64,000 bases of DNA. Origin: Sorex araneus. Its lineage: Eukaryota; Chordata; Mammalia; Eulipotyphla; Soricidae. The stretch lies in contig NC_073306.1 in assembly GCF_027595985.1 (NCBI RefSeq), positions 81,827,599 to 81,891,598 on the forward strand. Reading direction: 5' to 3'. A model generated the notes under the pieces. That model had not been told where the DNA came from, searched no databases, and saw only the letters and a program-made list of their open reading frames with translations. Shown in pieces: positions 33,236 through 44,242 of this stretch. Each line of letters opens with the position of its first letter. Positions within the stretch are counted from its first letter, which is position 1. The position numbers and the translations under genes are program-made.

Positions 33236-33888
33236 AAAACAAATAATGCTAAATAAAACAAACTTGTAGATTGTGAGACTAATTCTGGTAATTAGTAGTT
33301 GCCAAAAGGGAAGGGGTCATTAATCAGGATAAAGAAGTGTGTTTTTAGTGATGCACACCTGAAACCCATGTTGTATTGTAATTCACCGATACTTTATTTA
33401 AAAATAAAAATGAGTTGATTTATTAACTCCCTGAGACTAAAACAAAGTTTCTACAGTCCCATATGAATCAAAGAACGAAAAAAAAAGTATTGTTTCTTTA
33501 AAATGTTTTTGCTAGCACTTTGGTATTCAGAAGTGCTGGAGAAACTTGGGCAGAAAATCAGAACTGTCTAGTAAGCCCAAACTAGGACAGCAAAGTCATT
33601 ATTTTGTTTTTAGAAAGATAGTCTTTTTGAAAACAGTTGTGACCTTTGGTGCTTTTATTAAAAGTATTGGAACTTCATTTGGATGCAAGACTGTGTAATT
33701 AGGAAAGTAAGGATTGAATATTAAATAGTGACTTCTAAAAAAATTATAACATTTTTGTGATATGTAAGGTAGTTCTTTTTAGTTAATTTACATTAAAGAT
33801 TTTAACATACAAATATAAGAGTATATTTTTCCACCTTCAAACTTACACTGTAGAATATTGGTGTAACATATTTGAGTTATGCTGAATA
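33236..33888 (+). other. Intron 1 AT-rich sequence, nothing recognised
   Basis: No named repeat or exon. Confidence 0.5.
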
Positions 33889-33900
33889 GTGTGGACATTT

Positions 33901-34080
33901 TTTTTTTTCTTTTTGGGTCACACCTGGCAATGCACAGGAGTGACTCCTGGCTCTGCACTCAGGAATCACTCCTGGCGCTGCTCAGGGAACCATATGGGAT
34001 GCTGGGAATCAAATCTGGGTTGGCCGCGTGCAAGGCAAACGCCCTACCCGCTGTGCTATAGGGTAGGGCGTTTGCCCCAG
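33901..34080 (-). mobile_element. SINE type A with a fold-back 5' end
   Basis: Normal until CTGTGCTATA, after which the expected CGCTCCAGCCCC is replaced by GGGTAGGGCGTTTGCC, the reverse complement of 34034-34049. This gives a perfect 16-bp hairpin with an 11-nt loop. The target duplication GTGTGGACATTTT (33889-33901 and 34081-34093) encloses the whole structure. Confidence 0.93.
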
Positions 34081-34186
34081 GTGTGGACATTTTAATTGAC
34101 AGTGCTTTACCATAGAATGTTTTTTTGTGTTCAGAGATGAATAAGGTAAAATATCTTAGGATAGTTGGAAACAGAAGATAAGGAGC

Positions 34187-35255
34187 ATTTTAAAAAAAAT
34201 TTATTTATTTTTTAATTAGTGAGTCACAGTGAGGGTACAGTTACAGATTCACACATTTTTGTGCTTGTTTTTCCCTCATGCAATGTTCAGGAGCCCATCC
34301 CTCCACTAGGTCCATTCTCCACCACCAATGAACCCAGTATCCCTCCCACCCCCAATCCTATCCCCCCCACCCCACCCTGCCTCTGTGGCAGGGCAGGGCA
34401 TTCCAGTTTGTTCTCTCTCTCTCCTTTTGGGTGTTGTGGTTTGCAGTAGGGGTATTGAGTGGCCATCATGTTCAGTCTCTAGTCTACTTTCAGCACGCAT
34501 CTCCCTCCCCGCTCAGGATTTCCAATCACATTTTACTTAGTATTCCCTTCTCTATCTGGGATGACTTTCCCCCAGCATGTGAGGCCAGCCTCCAAGCTAT
34601 GGAGCCAACCTCCTGGTATTATATACTACTATTCTTGGGTATTAGTCTCCTACTCTGTTATTTTATATTCCACAGATGAGTGCAATCTTTCTGTGTCTGT
34701 CCCTCTCTTTCTGACTCATTTCACTTAGCATGATACTTTCCATGTTGATCCACTTATATGCAAAGTTCTTGACTTCATCTTTTCTAACAGCTGCGTAACT
34801 GTATAGATGTACCAAAGTTTCTTTAACCAGTCATCTGTTCTTGGGCACTCGGGTTTTTTTTCCAGATTCTGGCTATTGTAAACAGTGCCGCAATGAACAT
34901 ATGAGTGCAGATGTCATTTCGACTATACTTTTTTGTTTCTCTGGGATATATTCCCAGAAGTGATATATTCCCAGAAGTGATATTGCTGGATCAAATGGAA
35001 GCTCAATTTCTATTTTTTTGAGAAGTGTCATATTGTTTTCCAAAGGGGCTGGACCAGTCGGCATTCCCACCAGCAGTGTAGAAGGGTCCCTTTCTCCCCA
35101 CATCCTCTCCAACAGTGGTTGCTTTTGTTCTTTTGGATGTGTGCCATTCTCTGTGGTGTGAGGTGGTATCTCATGGTTGTTTTGATCTGCATCTCCCTGA
35201 TGATTAGTGATGCAGAGCAATTTTTCATGTACCTTTTAGCCATTCGTATCTCTTT
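34187..35255 (-). mobile_element. 5'-truncated L1: ORF2 C terminus plus 3'UTR
   Basis: On the - strand, the conceptual translation has L1 ORF2 C-terminal landmarks ([36 protein letters not shown]), then a 3'UTR with GGGAGGGATACTGGGTTCAT and GTGGAGGGATGGGC and an A-rich tail. Target duplication GATAAGGAGC at 34177-34186 and 35256-35265. A 17-bp tandem duplication (TGATATATTCCCAGAAG) near 34942-34980 breaks the frame, and the copy lacks all upstream ORF2, so it is inactive. Confidence 0.95.
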
Positions 35256-35265
35256 GATAAGGAGC

Positions 35266-35480
35266 CTTCTTGAGTGTAAATATGAGATGTAGGATTTAAA
35301 TAGGGTACACTGTTGGTAGTTTACAGAAGCTGTTTGATTATTGGAAAAAGTGAGGGAATAATTAAGATTTTAAAAATGGAAAAAGTTTTATTTAGCTAAT
35401 AATCTGAGTCATAATGCCATAGAAAGAACTGTGCAAATACGAAAGCCTCTAGGGATGCAGGGATCAACAGCTCTGATCAC
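35266..35480 (+). other. Intron 1 sequence, nothing recognised
   Basis: AT-rich and unremarkable. Confidence 0.5.
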
Positions 35481-35539
<59 letters not shown>

Positions 35540-35545
35540 TACTTA
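35481..35545. repeat. (TTTA)n microsatellite
   Basis: About 15 uninterrupted TTTA units. Confidence 0.97.
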
Positions 35546-35897
35546 TTTCTAATCCAGAGATGGTTTCATAACAATGCATAGCTCTTCTTGATTGTTTTCC
35601 TGACATTTTTCATACTGCAAGTTGTTGCTGATAGGGAGTAGAAAGAATTGTGAACTCAGACTTTGAAACTAAACAGATCAGAGTTTTTAACTTTGAAAAC
35701 CTAAGGTTTTATAGTGCTTTTAATTTAAGAGCTTTGTGCTTTATATTGTAGTAAAAAGTCATCTTCTCTTGCTTTTGGAGTTGTGTTTATCACCAGGTAT
35801 GGACAATAGTATGACTGTTAAAGAAAGGTTGAATGATGAATGTTGCAGAGAGAGTTTAAGCAAGAATTCACTGTATGTTTTAAAAATATCAAGATTT
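35546..35897 (+). other. Intron 1 sequence, nothing recognised
   Basis: No named repeat or exon. Confidence 0.5.
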
Positions 35898-35898
35898 T

Positions 35899-36073
35899 CG
35901 GGTGCTGGAGCACAGCGGGTAGGGCATTTGCCTTGCACGCAGCCAATCCAGGTACGATTTCCAGCATCTCATATGGTCCCCCAGTACCGCCAGGAGTGAT
36001 TCCTTAGTGCAGAGCCAGGAGTATCCTGTGCATCACCCGGTGTGACCCGAAAAGAAAAGAAAAAAAAAAAACC
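35899..36073 (+). mobile_element. SINE type A with short head deletion
   Basis: GGGTGCTGGAGCACAGCGGG lacks the CGATAG of the A-box region, which would remove pol III promoter function. Confidence 0.92.
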
Positions 36074-36137
36074 ACACATCAGCATTTTCTAATTTTGAGG
36101 TTTTTAATTTGTTCTGTTTATCAAATTTGCCCCAGTG

Positions 36138-36306
36138 ATTTTTTTTGGGGGGTCATACCCAGCAATGCAGAGGGGTTACTCCTGGCTCATGCACTCAGGA
36201 ATTACTCCTGGCAGTGCTCGGGGGACCATATGGGATGCTGGGAATCGAACCCGGTTTGGCTTCGTGCAAGGCAAATGCTGTACCTGCTGTGCTATTGCTT
36301 TAGCCC
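36138..36306 (-). mobile_element. SINE type A
   Basis: GGGTCATACCCAGCAATGCA to GCTATTGCTTTAGCCC. It carries the GGCTCATGCACTCAGG variant seen also at 12357, 17664, 42266 and 54842. Confidence 0.92.
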
Positions 36307-36539
36307 ATTTTTTTTTTGACTCAGTTTCTGATGAAAGGAATGCATCATTTTAAATAACAGTATTTGTTACAGTTATTCATTTGGATGCTAAGATTATAAA
36401 ACTGGCAGTGAATTTAGGAGATGGTTTCTTTTGTCTGTAGCATCTCAAACTGTAGGGTTTTTGTATAGGGTTGTGTAACTTGTAAAAATTTGGTTTCAAG
36501 TAAGTTTGTTTATAACTTATCAATAAGTGTTTGACTTAT

Positions 36540-36690
36540 TGGGACAGGAGAGATAGTACAGCAGGTAGGACACTTGCCTTGCACGCAGCTGACGCAACGC
36601 TTGATTTCTAGCATCCCATATGTCCCCTGAGCCCAATAGTACAGAGCAGTAGTAACCTCTGGGCATTGTTGGGTGTGTCTCAAAAACCAG
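36540..36690 (+). mobile_element. SINE type A, diverged
   Basis: GGGACAGGAGAGATAGTACA head; the middle is shortened. Confidence 0.8.
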
Positions 36691-36808
36691 CCAACAACCA
36701 ATCAACAAAAATAAATGTTTGATTTGTATTCCTAGCTTAGAAACCTGTATATGCTTATAATGGGTTGCATAAATATTTCTTGATTGAAAGGGATTAAGGA
36801 AAAAAATG

Positions 36809-36977
36809 AGCAGGTAGGGCGTTTGCCTTGCACTCTGCCGACTCGGGTTCGATTCCCAGCATCCCATATGGTAGCTCCGAGTACCACCAGGAGTGATTCC
36901 TGAGTGCAGAGACATGAGTCAGCCCTGAGCATTGCCGGGTGTGACCCAAAAAGCAAAAAAAAAAAACAAAAAAAAAA
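36809..36977 (+). mobile_element. SINE type A, 5' truncated
   Basis: Starts at GAGCAGGTAGGGCG, so it lacks the first part of the A box. Long A tail with one C. Confidence 0.92.
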
Positions 36978-37344
36978 TGTAGGAAAACCTGATATAGCTC
37001 CATTCCATTTATTTGCCAGCCAACTGAAGACAAATCATTTAAACACTTTGGGTATCCATTTCCATATTTACTAAATATGGAAAAGTTTGGGGACTTTATT
37101 AGTAAACATAGATTACCAAATTTACCAATTAGTGGTGTCTAGGAGAAACAAAATGAGAGTCAAAGTTAAAATGTTGGTTAAGTAAGTTAAAAAGATGCTT
37201 TACAAATAGGATACCTAATTTGGGTAGCAAGTAATTTGCCCAGGGTTTTCTTAGAGATAAAAATATGTGCTTAATGATATTTAATGACTCATGAATTCAG
37301 AACAATGAGACCAATTTTATGGTTTTCTTTTGCCAGTAAAAAAG
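36978..37344 (+). other. Intron 1 sequence, nothing recognised
   Basis: No named repeat or exon. Confidence 0.5.
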
Positions 37345-37345
37345 T

Positions 37346-37600
37346 TTTGGGCCACACCCACAGTGCTCAGGGCTTACTTCTGGCTGGACACTCAAGTATC
37401 ACTACTTGTGGGACTTGGGGGCGATTTATGGGGATTGAACCGAGGTAATAATTAAAAATGATGGGGGAAGAGTCAATGATTCTTGGTAGCCTGCTCAAGG
37501 TTAAACATTTTTTTAAAATAATGTTCTGAGATTGAACTCAGGGTCTCCCACCTGGGAGGCATGCATTCTACCATTGTGCATTCTACCATAGCTCTAGTTC
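37346..37600 (-). mobile_element. Old SINE type A fragments
   Basis: About 37346-37446 (GGGCCACACCCACAGTGCTC) and a weaker piece around 37520-37600 (GATTGAACTCAGGGTC). Confidence 0.6.
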
Positions 37601-38097
37601 TCAGTCTAGAATTTTTAACCCAGCTATGTTTGATTATGTTTAGCCTAACAGTTCTTTGAGTGCCTACTATGGTGCTTGGGAATTCAATGCTGCATGTTTT
37701 GTACTCTCAGTCTAGTATAGCAAGTTAGTAAGACAGTACTTTTTAGGGAGCTTGGAGACACAGAGGAAGACTAGTTGATCCTAAATTTGAGAATTTAAGT
37801 CATTTTTTATAGGGGGCCATTTTCAGGAGTGTCTGAATCCTAAAATAAGGAGTAAGAGTTAATTGCAGAAAGGTGACTAGGAAAGAGGTTTGCAGCCAGG
37901 GAAAAACAGCATGATTTATGCTGAGAAACCTACTTCTGTATAGGGCTTAAAGGATGAGATAGCTGAGCACCAGCAGAAGAGCGTAGTCTTTTTCATTTTA
38001 TACATTTTTTGCTTTTGGAACCAGTACTAGAAATTGATTAAAACATTTTGCGGATAAAATTCTGACTTTTAAATCTGTTTTTACCTTTGTCTTCTAG
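37601..38097 (+). other. FNBP1L: End of intron 1 with exon 2 acceptor region
   Basis: Non-repetitive. It ends in a pyrimidine tract (38066-38095) and AG at 38096-38097, with a possible branch site TCTGAC at 38061. Confidence 0.7.
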
Positions 38098-38213
38098 GAT
38101 CAGTTTGACAGCTTAGATAAGCATACACAATGGGGAATTGACTTCTTGGAAAGGTATGCCAAATTTGTTAAAGAGAGGATAGAGATTGAACAGAACTATG
38201 CAAAACAGTTAAG
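38098..38213 (+). CDS. FNBP1L: FNBP1L coding exon 2 (residues 9-47, F-BAR)
   Basis: The 116-nt exon runs from [20 protein letters not shown] to QNYAKQLR. The acceptor is a pyrimidine tract ending ttctag|GAT and the donor is AG|gtaagt, with the last codon (R47) split 2+1. This is the FCH part of the F-BAR domain, which dimerises and binds curved PI(4,5)P2-rich membrane. Lys33, the residue reported in FBP17 as important for lipid binding, is present (KFVKER). The exon is intact and shows no frameshift. Confidence 0.96.
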
Positions 38214-39588
38214 GTAAGTTGAATTTTTTTTCACTTCTTAGAAATGAAATTCCACATTTAAATAGTTGGATATTAAATAAATATGATAATCTAAAGGTTA
38301 ATTGCTATATATTTTGCCAGAATTATATTAAATAATTATCTTGCTTTAATATTCAACTTAATCAAATTTTAGCAAGGATTATTAGCTATTTGGATCCTAA
38401 GTAGTTTTTATTCTAGAAAGACACTTTAAATTTAAAAATTAGGATGCAAAATGCCAGGAAGAAGAAATACCAGCATACTATTTATGTTTTCGCTCTTCTG
38501 TAACTTTACACTTCATTAATCTTTCCAGAGCATTGAAGATTTCTTCAGTTTCTTTCTTTAGAGTTCTAAAACTTGAAAATTTAGTGTGTGGTGAACTGAA
38601 TTTCTATGAAAAATAATACATTACTGATGAAAGTAATTTTCAATTATATTAGAAGATGCAAGTTTTAAAAGGAAAACTTTAATCTTAAATTAACCTTAAG
38701 ATTTTACCTAAGCAGAAGGTCATTGTTAGACAGAACTTGATAAGACAGTTTTTAGAAATTATTCAGTAAAATAGCTGGAAGTTATTTAATAAAAACTAAT
38801 GTTCAAAGATTGAAGACTACCAATAAAATGGCTAACTAGGAGTTAGAACTTGTTTCAAATGAGAAAAAATCCAACTTTAGAAGACACATGTGAGTAAAAA
38901 ATCCTAAGCATATTTTGATTCGTGAGTCAAATGTGTCTGGACTCTGTTTGTTGACTCTTTTTTCCTCTTGTTGCCTTTGTCCATGGGTTCCATTTAGTGC
39001 CAACCTCCTTACCCACTCATTTTAGATTTCATATCTTCATATTTCCACATCATGGAGAGAACAGTTACCTCCTTTGTTATATGTTTGGGGGAGGAGAAAA
39101 GAAGGAAAGGGGAAATGAAGGTAAAGGGAAGGAAAGAGCAGTGGAAGGAGAGCCAAAACAGTTTTATATCATTAGTGGCAGCTTCTGTTCTCCAGAAATT
39201 CCAGCACAGGCCTTCTTTTTTCCATGTTGGCAATATTGTTATATGCTTATCCTCATTCATTGAAGGGAAATTACTTGGTTGAATTATAGTTAATAATAAA
39301 GGTGGGATAGTTACCCAAAAGAAATTTAAGGTGGAGTGCCTAGAAGGAATGTGCATAATTGAGTGATCTACATATGTTCACTCTACTAACAGTGATTTAT
39401 GCAACCAGCTGGTAGTCTGGATGGAATAGACTACAATTGCCTTTTGAACAGCATAGGTTGAAATTTAGCTTTGGGGAATTCTTAGGTTATATATGGAGTT
39501 TTGGACTATGGTGGGGTGGGGGGTAGTGCCTCAATCTCTGTATTTTCAAGAGTTAACTGTGCTGCATTGGAAGTTTTTTATTTCGGGG
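38214..39588 (+). other. First 1.4 kb of intron 2, SINE-free
   Basis: AT-rich, without recognisable repeats. The purine-rich patch at 39085-39155 is unremarkable. Confidence 0.55.
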
Positions 39589-39589
39589 C

Positions 39590-39758
39590 ATTGGTCTGAC
39601 CATGGGGTGGGGGGTGTTTTGTGGCTATTCCTTGGCTCTGTCTCAGGATTGATCCCTGGTGGTGCTTGGGTATCATCAGTGGTGTTGGGGATTTGAACCC
39701 AATGAACCCAAGTCAGCTATGCAAGGCATGTTCTTTACCTCCTGTACTATCTATGTCT
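39590..39758 (-). mobile_element. Very old SINE type A
   Basis: CTTGGCTCTGTCTCAGGATT, GGTGGTGCTTGGG and CTCCTGTACTATC. Confidence 0.55.
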
Positions 39759-39770
39759 ATGGTCCCTGTG

Positions 39771-39788
<18 letters not shown>

Positions 39789-39804
<16 letters not shown>

Positions 39805-39965
39805 CTTTTTGGGTCACACCTGGCGATGCACAGGGATTACTCCTGGCTCTGCACTCAGGAACCACCCAAGGTGTTGCTCAGGGGACCATATGGGATGCTG
39901 GGAATCGAACCCGGGTCAGCCGCGTACAAGGCAAACGCCCTACCCGCTGTGCTATTGCTCCAGCC
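39789..39965 (-). mobile_element. SINE type A, young
   Basis: A (TA)n run precedes the T tail. Flanked by CCTGTGTTTATAT on both sides. Confidence 0.94.
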
Positions 39966-40174
39966 CCCCTGTGTTTATATTTTTATAATGAAACACATCC
40001 AGTTATGTTATCATATTTACTTAGTAATGGCACTATGCTAATTTCATGATCTTTTTTGCCTTTTTCAAATTTTTCTTTAAACAGGGGGGCTATTAGAATA
40101 GTAAGTGATATTTTACTTGTTCAGAATATAAGATCTGAAAACTTTACTAAGAATCTAGAAGCATTAAGAATCAT

Positions 40175-40545
40175 GGAGGGGACTGGGCATTGGGGATGAA
40201 GGGAGAGAAGACACACAGACAGTATAGTTGTAAGGCATTTGTCTTGTGTGTGGCTGACCCAGGTTCAATGCTCAGTACCATGCATGGTCACCTGAGGACC
40301 TTCAAGTGTGATCCCTCAACACAGAGCCAGGAATATGCTCTCTACATTGCTGAGTGTGACTCCAAAACAAAGAATCACTGGGAGGGACTAGAGAGACAGC
40401 ACAGCAGGGAGAGTGCTTGCCGTATGTATGGCCAACCTGGGTTCAATCCCTGACACTGTATGTGGTCTCCCAAACACTGCTAGGTGTCATGCCTGAGCCA
40501 GGAATAGGCCCTGAATATCTCTGGTTGCAATTCCAAAACAAGCAA
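40175..40545 (+). mobile_element. Two SINE type A copies in tandem
   Basis: Old copies at about 40175-40371 and 40384-40545 in the same orientation. AATCACTGGGA at 40372-40382 recurs after the second (about 40549), marking its target duplication. Confidence 0.8.
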
Positions 40546-40784
40546 AAATAATCACTGGGAAGTCAAAACAGCAATCAATAAATGAAGTCACATTAAACAG
40601 TAGAAGCTTTTTCATTTAGTACTTAATTCACTCTCAATTCTAGTGCATTAAATGTTCTGATTTCCAGATTTTCCAGTAGGGGGGCTATAGGCAATATAGT
40701 GATAATATTATGAAGTGTCAAACAATATAGGAAAATATTAAATATTTAAAAAATTGTTTTCAGCTTAAAACTATGTTATTTTCC
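40546..40784 (+). other. Intron 2 sequence, nothing recognised
   Basis: Short unremarkable gap. Confidence 0.5.
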
Positions 40785-40950
40785 CCTTTGGATTTTGGGT
40801 CACACCCAGCAATGCTCAGGAGTTACTCCTGACTCTGCACTCAGAAATTACTCCTGGTGGTGTTCGAGGATCATATGGGATGCTGGGGATTGAACCTGGG
40901 TTAACTGTGTGCAAGGCAAACTCCCTATCTTTTTTGCTCTCTCCCCAGTT
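40785..40950 (-). mobile_element. SINE type A, moderately diverged
   Basis: GGGTCACACCCAGCAATGCT to GCTCTCTCCCCAG. Confidence 0.85.
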
Positions 40951-41484
40951 TCCCTAAAAATACTCTCGATTAAGTAAGGGAACTATGAGAAGTGCTTTAG
41001 TATATGAAGTATGCCATAATATTTAAGACTTTTAATACTGTTCAATTAGCATGGTTAAAAGTAAGTTTCATTTTATCAAGTCTTCTTGCTTTCCTGAATC
41101 AGTGAATACAGCTATGTGCAAAAGTGTTTGTATTTTGAAGAGATCTATAAATAGTTTTTACAGTGGTTATTCCTGACGGATGGGAGGGGGTGGAACAGGA
41201 AGTTACACTTTTCACTTGCAAATTTGATTTGTTTAATTTTTTAAATAATTATGTATTTTTTTTGTAGTTTAAAACACTTGTTCCAAAGCAAAATAATATA
41301 TTTCACAAGAGAGTTCTCTCACAGATTATAAAATGAAAATTGATCATTTATAAGGTAAAACAACCAATGTAGAATATTTAAGTGTCCCTGACTACTTAGG
41401 TCTAGAGGGTTTCAGGGTAATAAAAGTTTTATTAGATTAGCAGGATTCTAATTAAATGGCAGATTGTGTTTGGTGAAAGGGCTC
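40951..41484 (+). other. Intron 2 sequence, nothing recognised
   Basis: No named repeat or exon. Confidence 0.5.
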
Positions 41485-41486
41485 TG

Positions 41487-41649
41487 TTTTATTTATTTAT
41501 TTTTGGCTTTTTGGGTCACACCCAGCGATGCTCAGGGGTTACTCCTGGTTCTGCACTCAGAAATTACCCCGTCAGTGCTCAGGGGATCATATGGGATGCT
41601 GGGATTTGAACTCGGGTCGGTCTCATGCAAGGCAAACGCCCTGCCCCTG
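41487..41649 (-). mobile_element. SINE type A, head truncated
   Basis: Stops at GCAAACGCCCTGCCCCTG, so it lacks most of the A box. Confidence 0.9.
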
Positions 41650-41796
41650 TTTTAATTTTTTTTTTTTGCATGCAGTTACCTAGTTTTCCAAACACTTGTT
41701 GATGAAGGTGATCTTGCTCTACTTAATGCACCTGGAAATGCTTTTATCTTAACCAGAGCAGAAATCTCTTCATTTTCATTTTGATCAGAGGCTGTT

Positions 41797-41974
41797 TTTT
41801 TTTTTTTTTTGCTTTTTGGGTCACACCCGGCAATGCACAGGGGTTACTCCTGGCTCTGCACTAAGGAATTACTCCTGGCAGTGCTCAGGGGACCATATGG
41901 GATGCTGGGACTCGAACCTGAGTCAGCCTCGTGCAAGGCAAATGCCCTACCCGCTGTGCTATCACTCCAGCCCC
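41797..41974 (-). mobile_element. SINE type A, young, full length
   Basis: GGCTGT flanks both ends as a short duplication. Confidence 0.93.
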
Positions 41975-42265
41975 GCGGCTGTATTATTTTCCGTTTTGTT
42001 ACTATACCAAACTCTGGCAGGACAGTCTGTATGTATTTCTAAACTGAATAACTTGAATCAATAAGTAATGAATAAGCTGAATAAGTAATATAAATTAGGA
42101 TCTTTGATGATATGTGAACCTGTGAACATTTGATCAAATATAACTTTCTGTCCAAGTTACAGCTTGTGTCATGTATACGCCTATCATGCTGTAGTTCAAA
42201 AAGCTATCACCTAAATTATGGTAAATGTAGATGTAGAACAGTTCAATTAAAACCAGTCTTTTCTG

Positions 42266-42437
42266 GGGCTGGAGCGATAGCACAGCGGGTAGGGCGTTTG
42301 CCTTGCATGTGGCCAACTCAGGTTCGATTCCCAGCATTCCATATGGTCCCCCGTGCACTGCCAGGAGTAATTCCTGAGTGCATGAGCCAGGAGTAATTCC
42401 TGTGCATCGCTGGGTGTGACCCAAAAACAAACAAAAA
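42266..42437 (+). mobile_element. SINE type A, young, full length
   Basis: Flanked by AAACCAGTCTTTT and AAACCAGTCTCGTTTT. Has the GCATGAGCCAGGAGTAAT variant. Confidence 0.95.
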
Positions 42438-42599
42438 TAAACCAGTCTCGTTTTCCCCTCTTAGTGTTTATTATATCTTTTTTTTAAAAACAGAATTTTG
42501 TTTCTTTGTCACCCCGTTTAGTTTGCTCAGCTATTAAATTATGACTGCTTTGGCCTCCCTTGAGCTTTCTCCACCCTTCCTCTTCCTGCTTTCTTTCAT

Positions 42600-43160
42600 T
42601 TTTTTGTGATCAGGACCACACCCTTAGTTGTGCTCACCTTGGGGTATACATATTGTGCTCCAGAATCTTACTTGGCATGTGGGGCCATGCTGGGAATGGT
42701 AGCTGGCCTTATACATGCAAGGAACTCTGCCACTGAATGATATATCTGGACTTCTCCCTAGTGATCAACTGCTTAATACAGTAAATGCTAGTAGTGGCAT
42801 CTAGGTAGGCAGAGGATTGAGTTCTCTTACTTCTATGAAGATTAGCTTTCTTCATATAATTAGATCCTGTGGAAACTTTTCCTCTTACATCAGTTCTCAC
42901 TAGCTACTGAACCTGCTTGGGTACATATCTAGGAATCTGCCAAATGATTTATTGGTTAAATAACTTCTGACTCTTAGAGTATACTCTTCTGACAAAAATA
43001 AATTGTAAACTCCACTAAAGAGAATTTTGTTTGTTCTGTGCTTTTCATAGAGCAATCAGTTTTTTTTTTTTTTGAGGGCATAGGGAGACTATGTGACAGT
43101 ACTGGTGGGCCATGCATTGCTGGGGGTTGAACCCAGTTTCCTATACGCAAAGCATGTTTA
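42600..43160 (-). mobile_element. Two very old SINE type A copies with unique sequence between
   Basis: About 42605-42755 (GGACCACACCCTTAGTTGTG) and 43060-43160 (GCTGGGGGTTGAACCC, GCAAAGCATG). Confidence 0.5.
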
Positions 43161-43306
43161 GAATAAGTACTTAAAATATTTGTTTTACTTAATACTTATG
43201 GAACATTGACTGGATCAGTATCTCAGTTTTTATAAATTTTAGCGCATCTTATTTTTTAGAAACCCAGATGTTAGTGCTATTTTATAGATCAGAAAATAGA
43301 GATACA

Positions 43307-43700
43307 AGTTGGAAACTGGCCTCACATGCTGGAGGAAAAGGCAGCTCAGATAGAGAAGGGAACACCAAGTAGAGGACATTGGGAGGACCCATTCGGGTTG
43401 AAAGATGCGAGCTGAAAGTAGACTATAGACTGAACATGAAGGCCACTCAATACCTCTGTTGCAAACAACAACACCCAAAAAGAGCGAGAACAAAAGGGAA
43501 TGCCCTGCTGCAGAGGAAGGGTGAGGTGGGGGGGATGGGGTGGGTGTGGTAAGAGGGATACTGGGATCATTGGTGGAGGAGAATGGGCACTGGTGGAGGG
43601 ATGGGTAAACGATCACTGTATGACTGAAATGCAAACACAAAAGTTCGTAAGTTTGTAACTGTACATTACAGTGATTCACTAATAAAAAATTAAAAAAAAA
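43307..43700 (+). mobile_element. 5'-truncated L1 3'UTR, about 395 bp
   Basis: Same 3'UTR as the L1 at 34187-35255, read on +: CTCACATGCTGGAGGAAA, GGGATACTGGGATCATTGG, CACTGGTGGAGGGATGGG, then TTCACTAATAAAAAAT and poly(A). Perfect 16-bp duplication AGAAAATAGAGATACA at 43291-43306 and 43701-43716. Confidence 0.95.
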
Positions 43701-43877
43701 AGAAAATAGAGATACAGAGAGATGAAGAAAGAGCTGGTTTGATTAAAATCTGACCACGGGACTTTTGGTATAATGATGCTCAGCATAAGGAGAAGGGTAA
43801 AGTTCTCTATTAAAGAGAATTTATTTTCCCCATCACCAGTTTCTGCATCTACTGAGGCATCTTTGGGTTACTCTCTT

Positions 43878-44055
43878 TTTTTTTTTTTTTGCTTTCTGGG
43901 TCACACCCAGCGATGCACAGGGGTCACTCCTTTCTCTGCACTCAGGAATTACCCCTGGCGGTGCTCAGGGGACCATAAGGGATGCTGGGAATCGAATCCG
44001 GGTTGGCTGCATGCAAGGCAAATGCCCTACCTGCTGTGCTATCGCTCCAGCCCTG
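43878..44055 (-). mobile_element. SINE type A, young, full length
   Basis: Flanked by GCATCTTTGGGTT on both sides. Confidence 0.95.
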
Positions 44056-44242
44056 CATCTTTGGGTTTCTAAAGTTTTTACTATAGTCAGTAAAAAGTGA
44101 TCTAAAAACCACATAACTTTTGTTTTTCTTTTAATTAACACATGTGTTTGTAATGTAAGAAAAGTTACATACACCATAAGATTAGGTCTAGTTACATTAT
44201 TTTCCAAGAAAATGGTTTAAAAAAGTTAACAATTTAGAAGTC

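Noticed and set aside
34873-35220. 115-codon - strand frame as a gene
   Set aside because: It is the truncated L1 ORF2 C terminus, without catalytic domains and with a frameshift.
35481-35545. Regularly spaced TTTA repeat as a possible array
   Set aside because: Plain microsatellite; no spacers, so not CRISPR-like.
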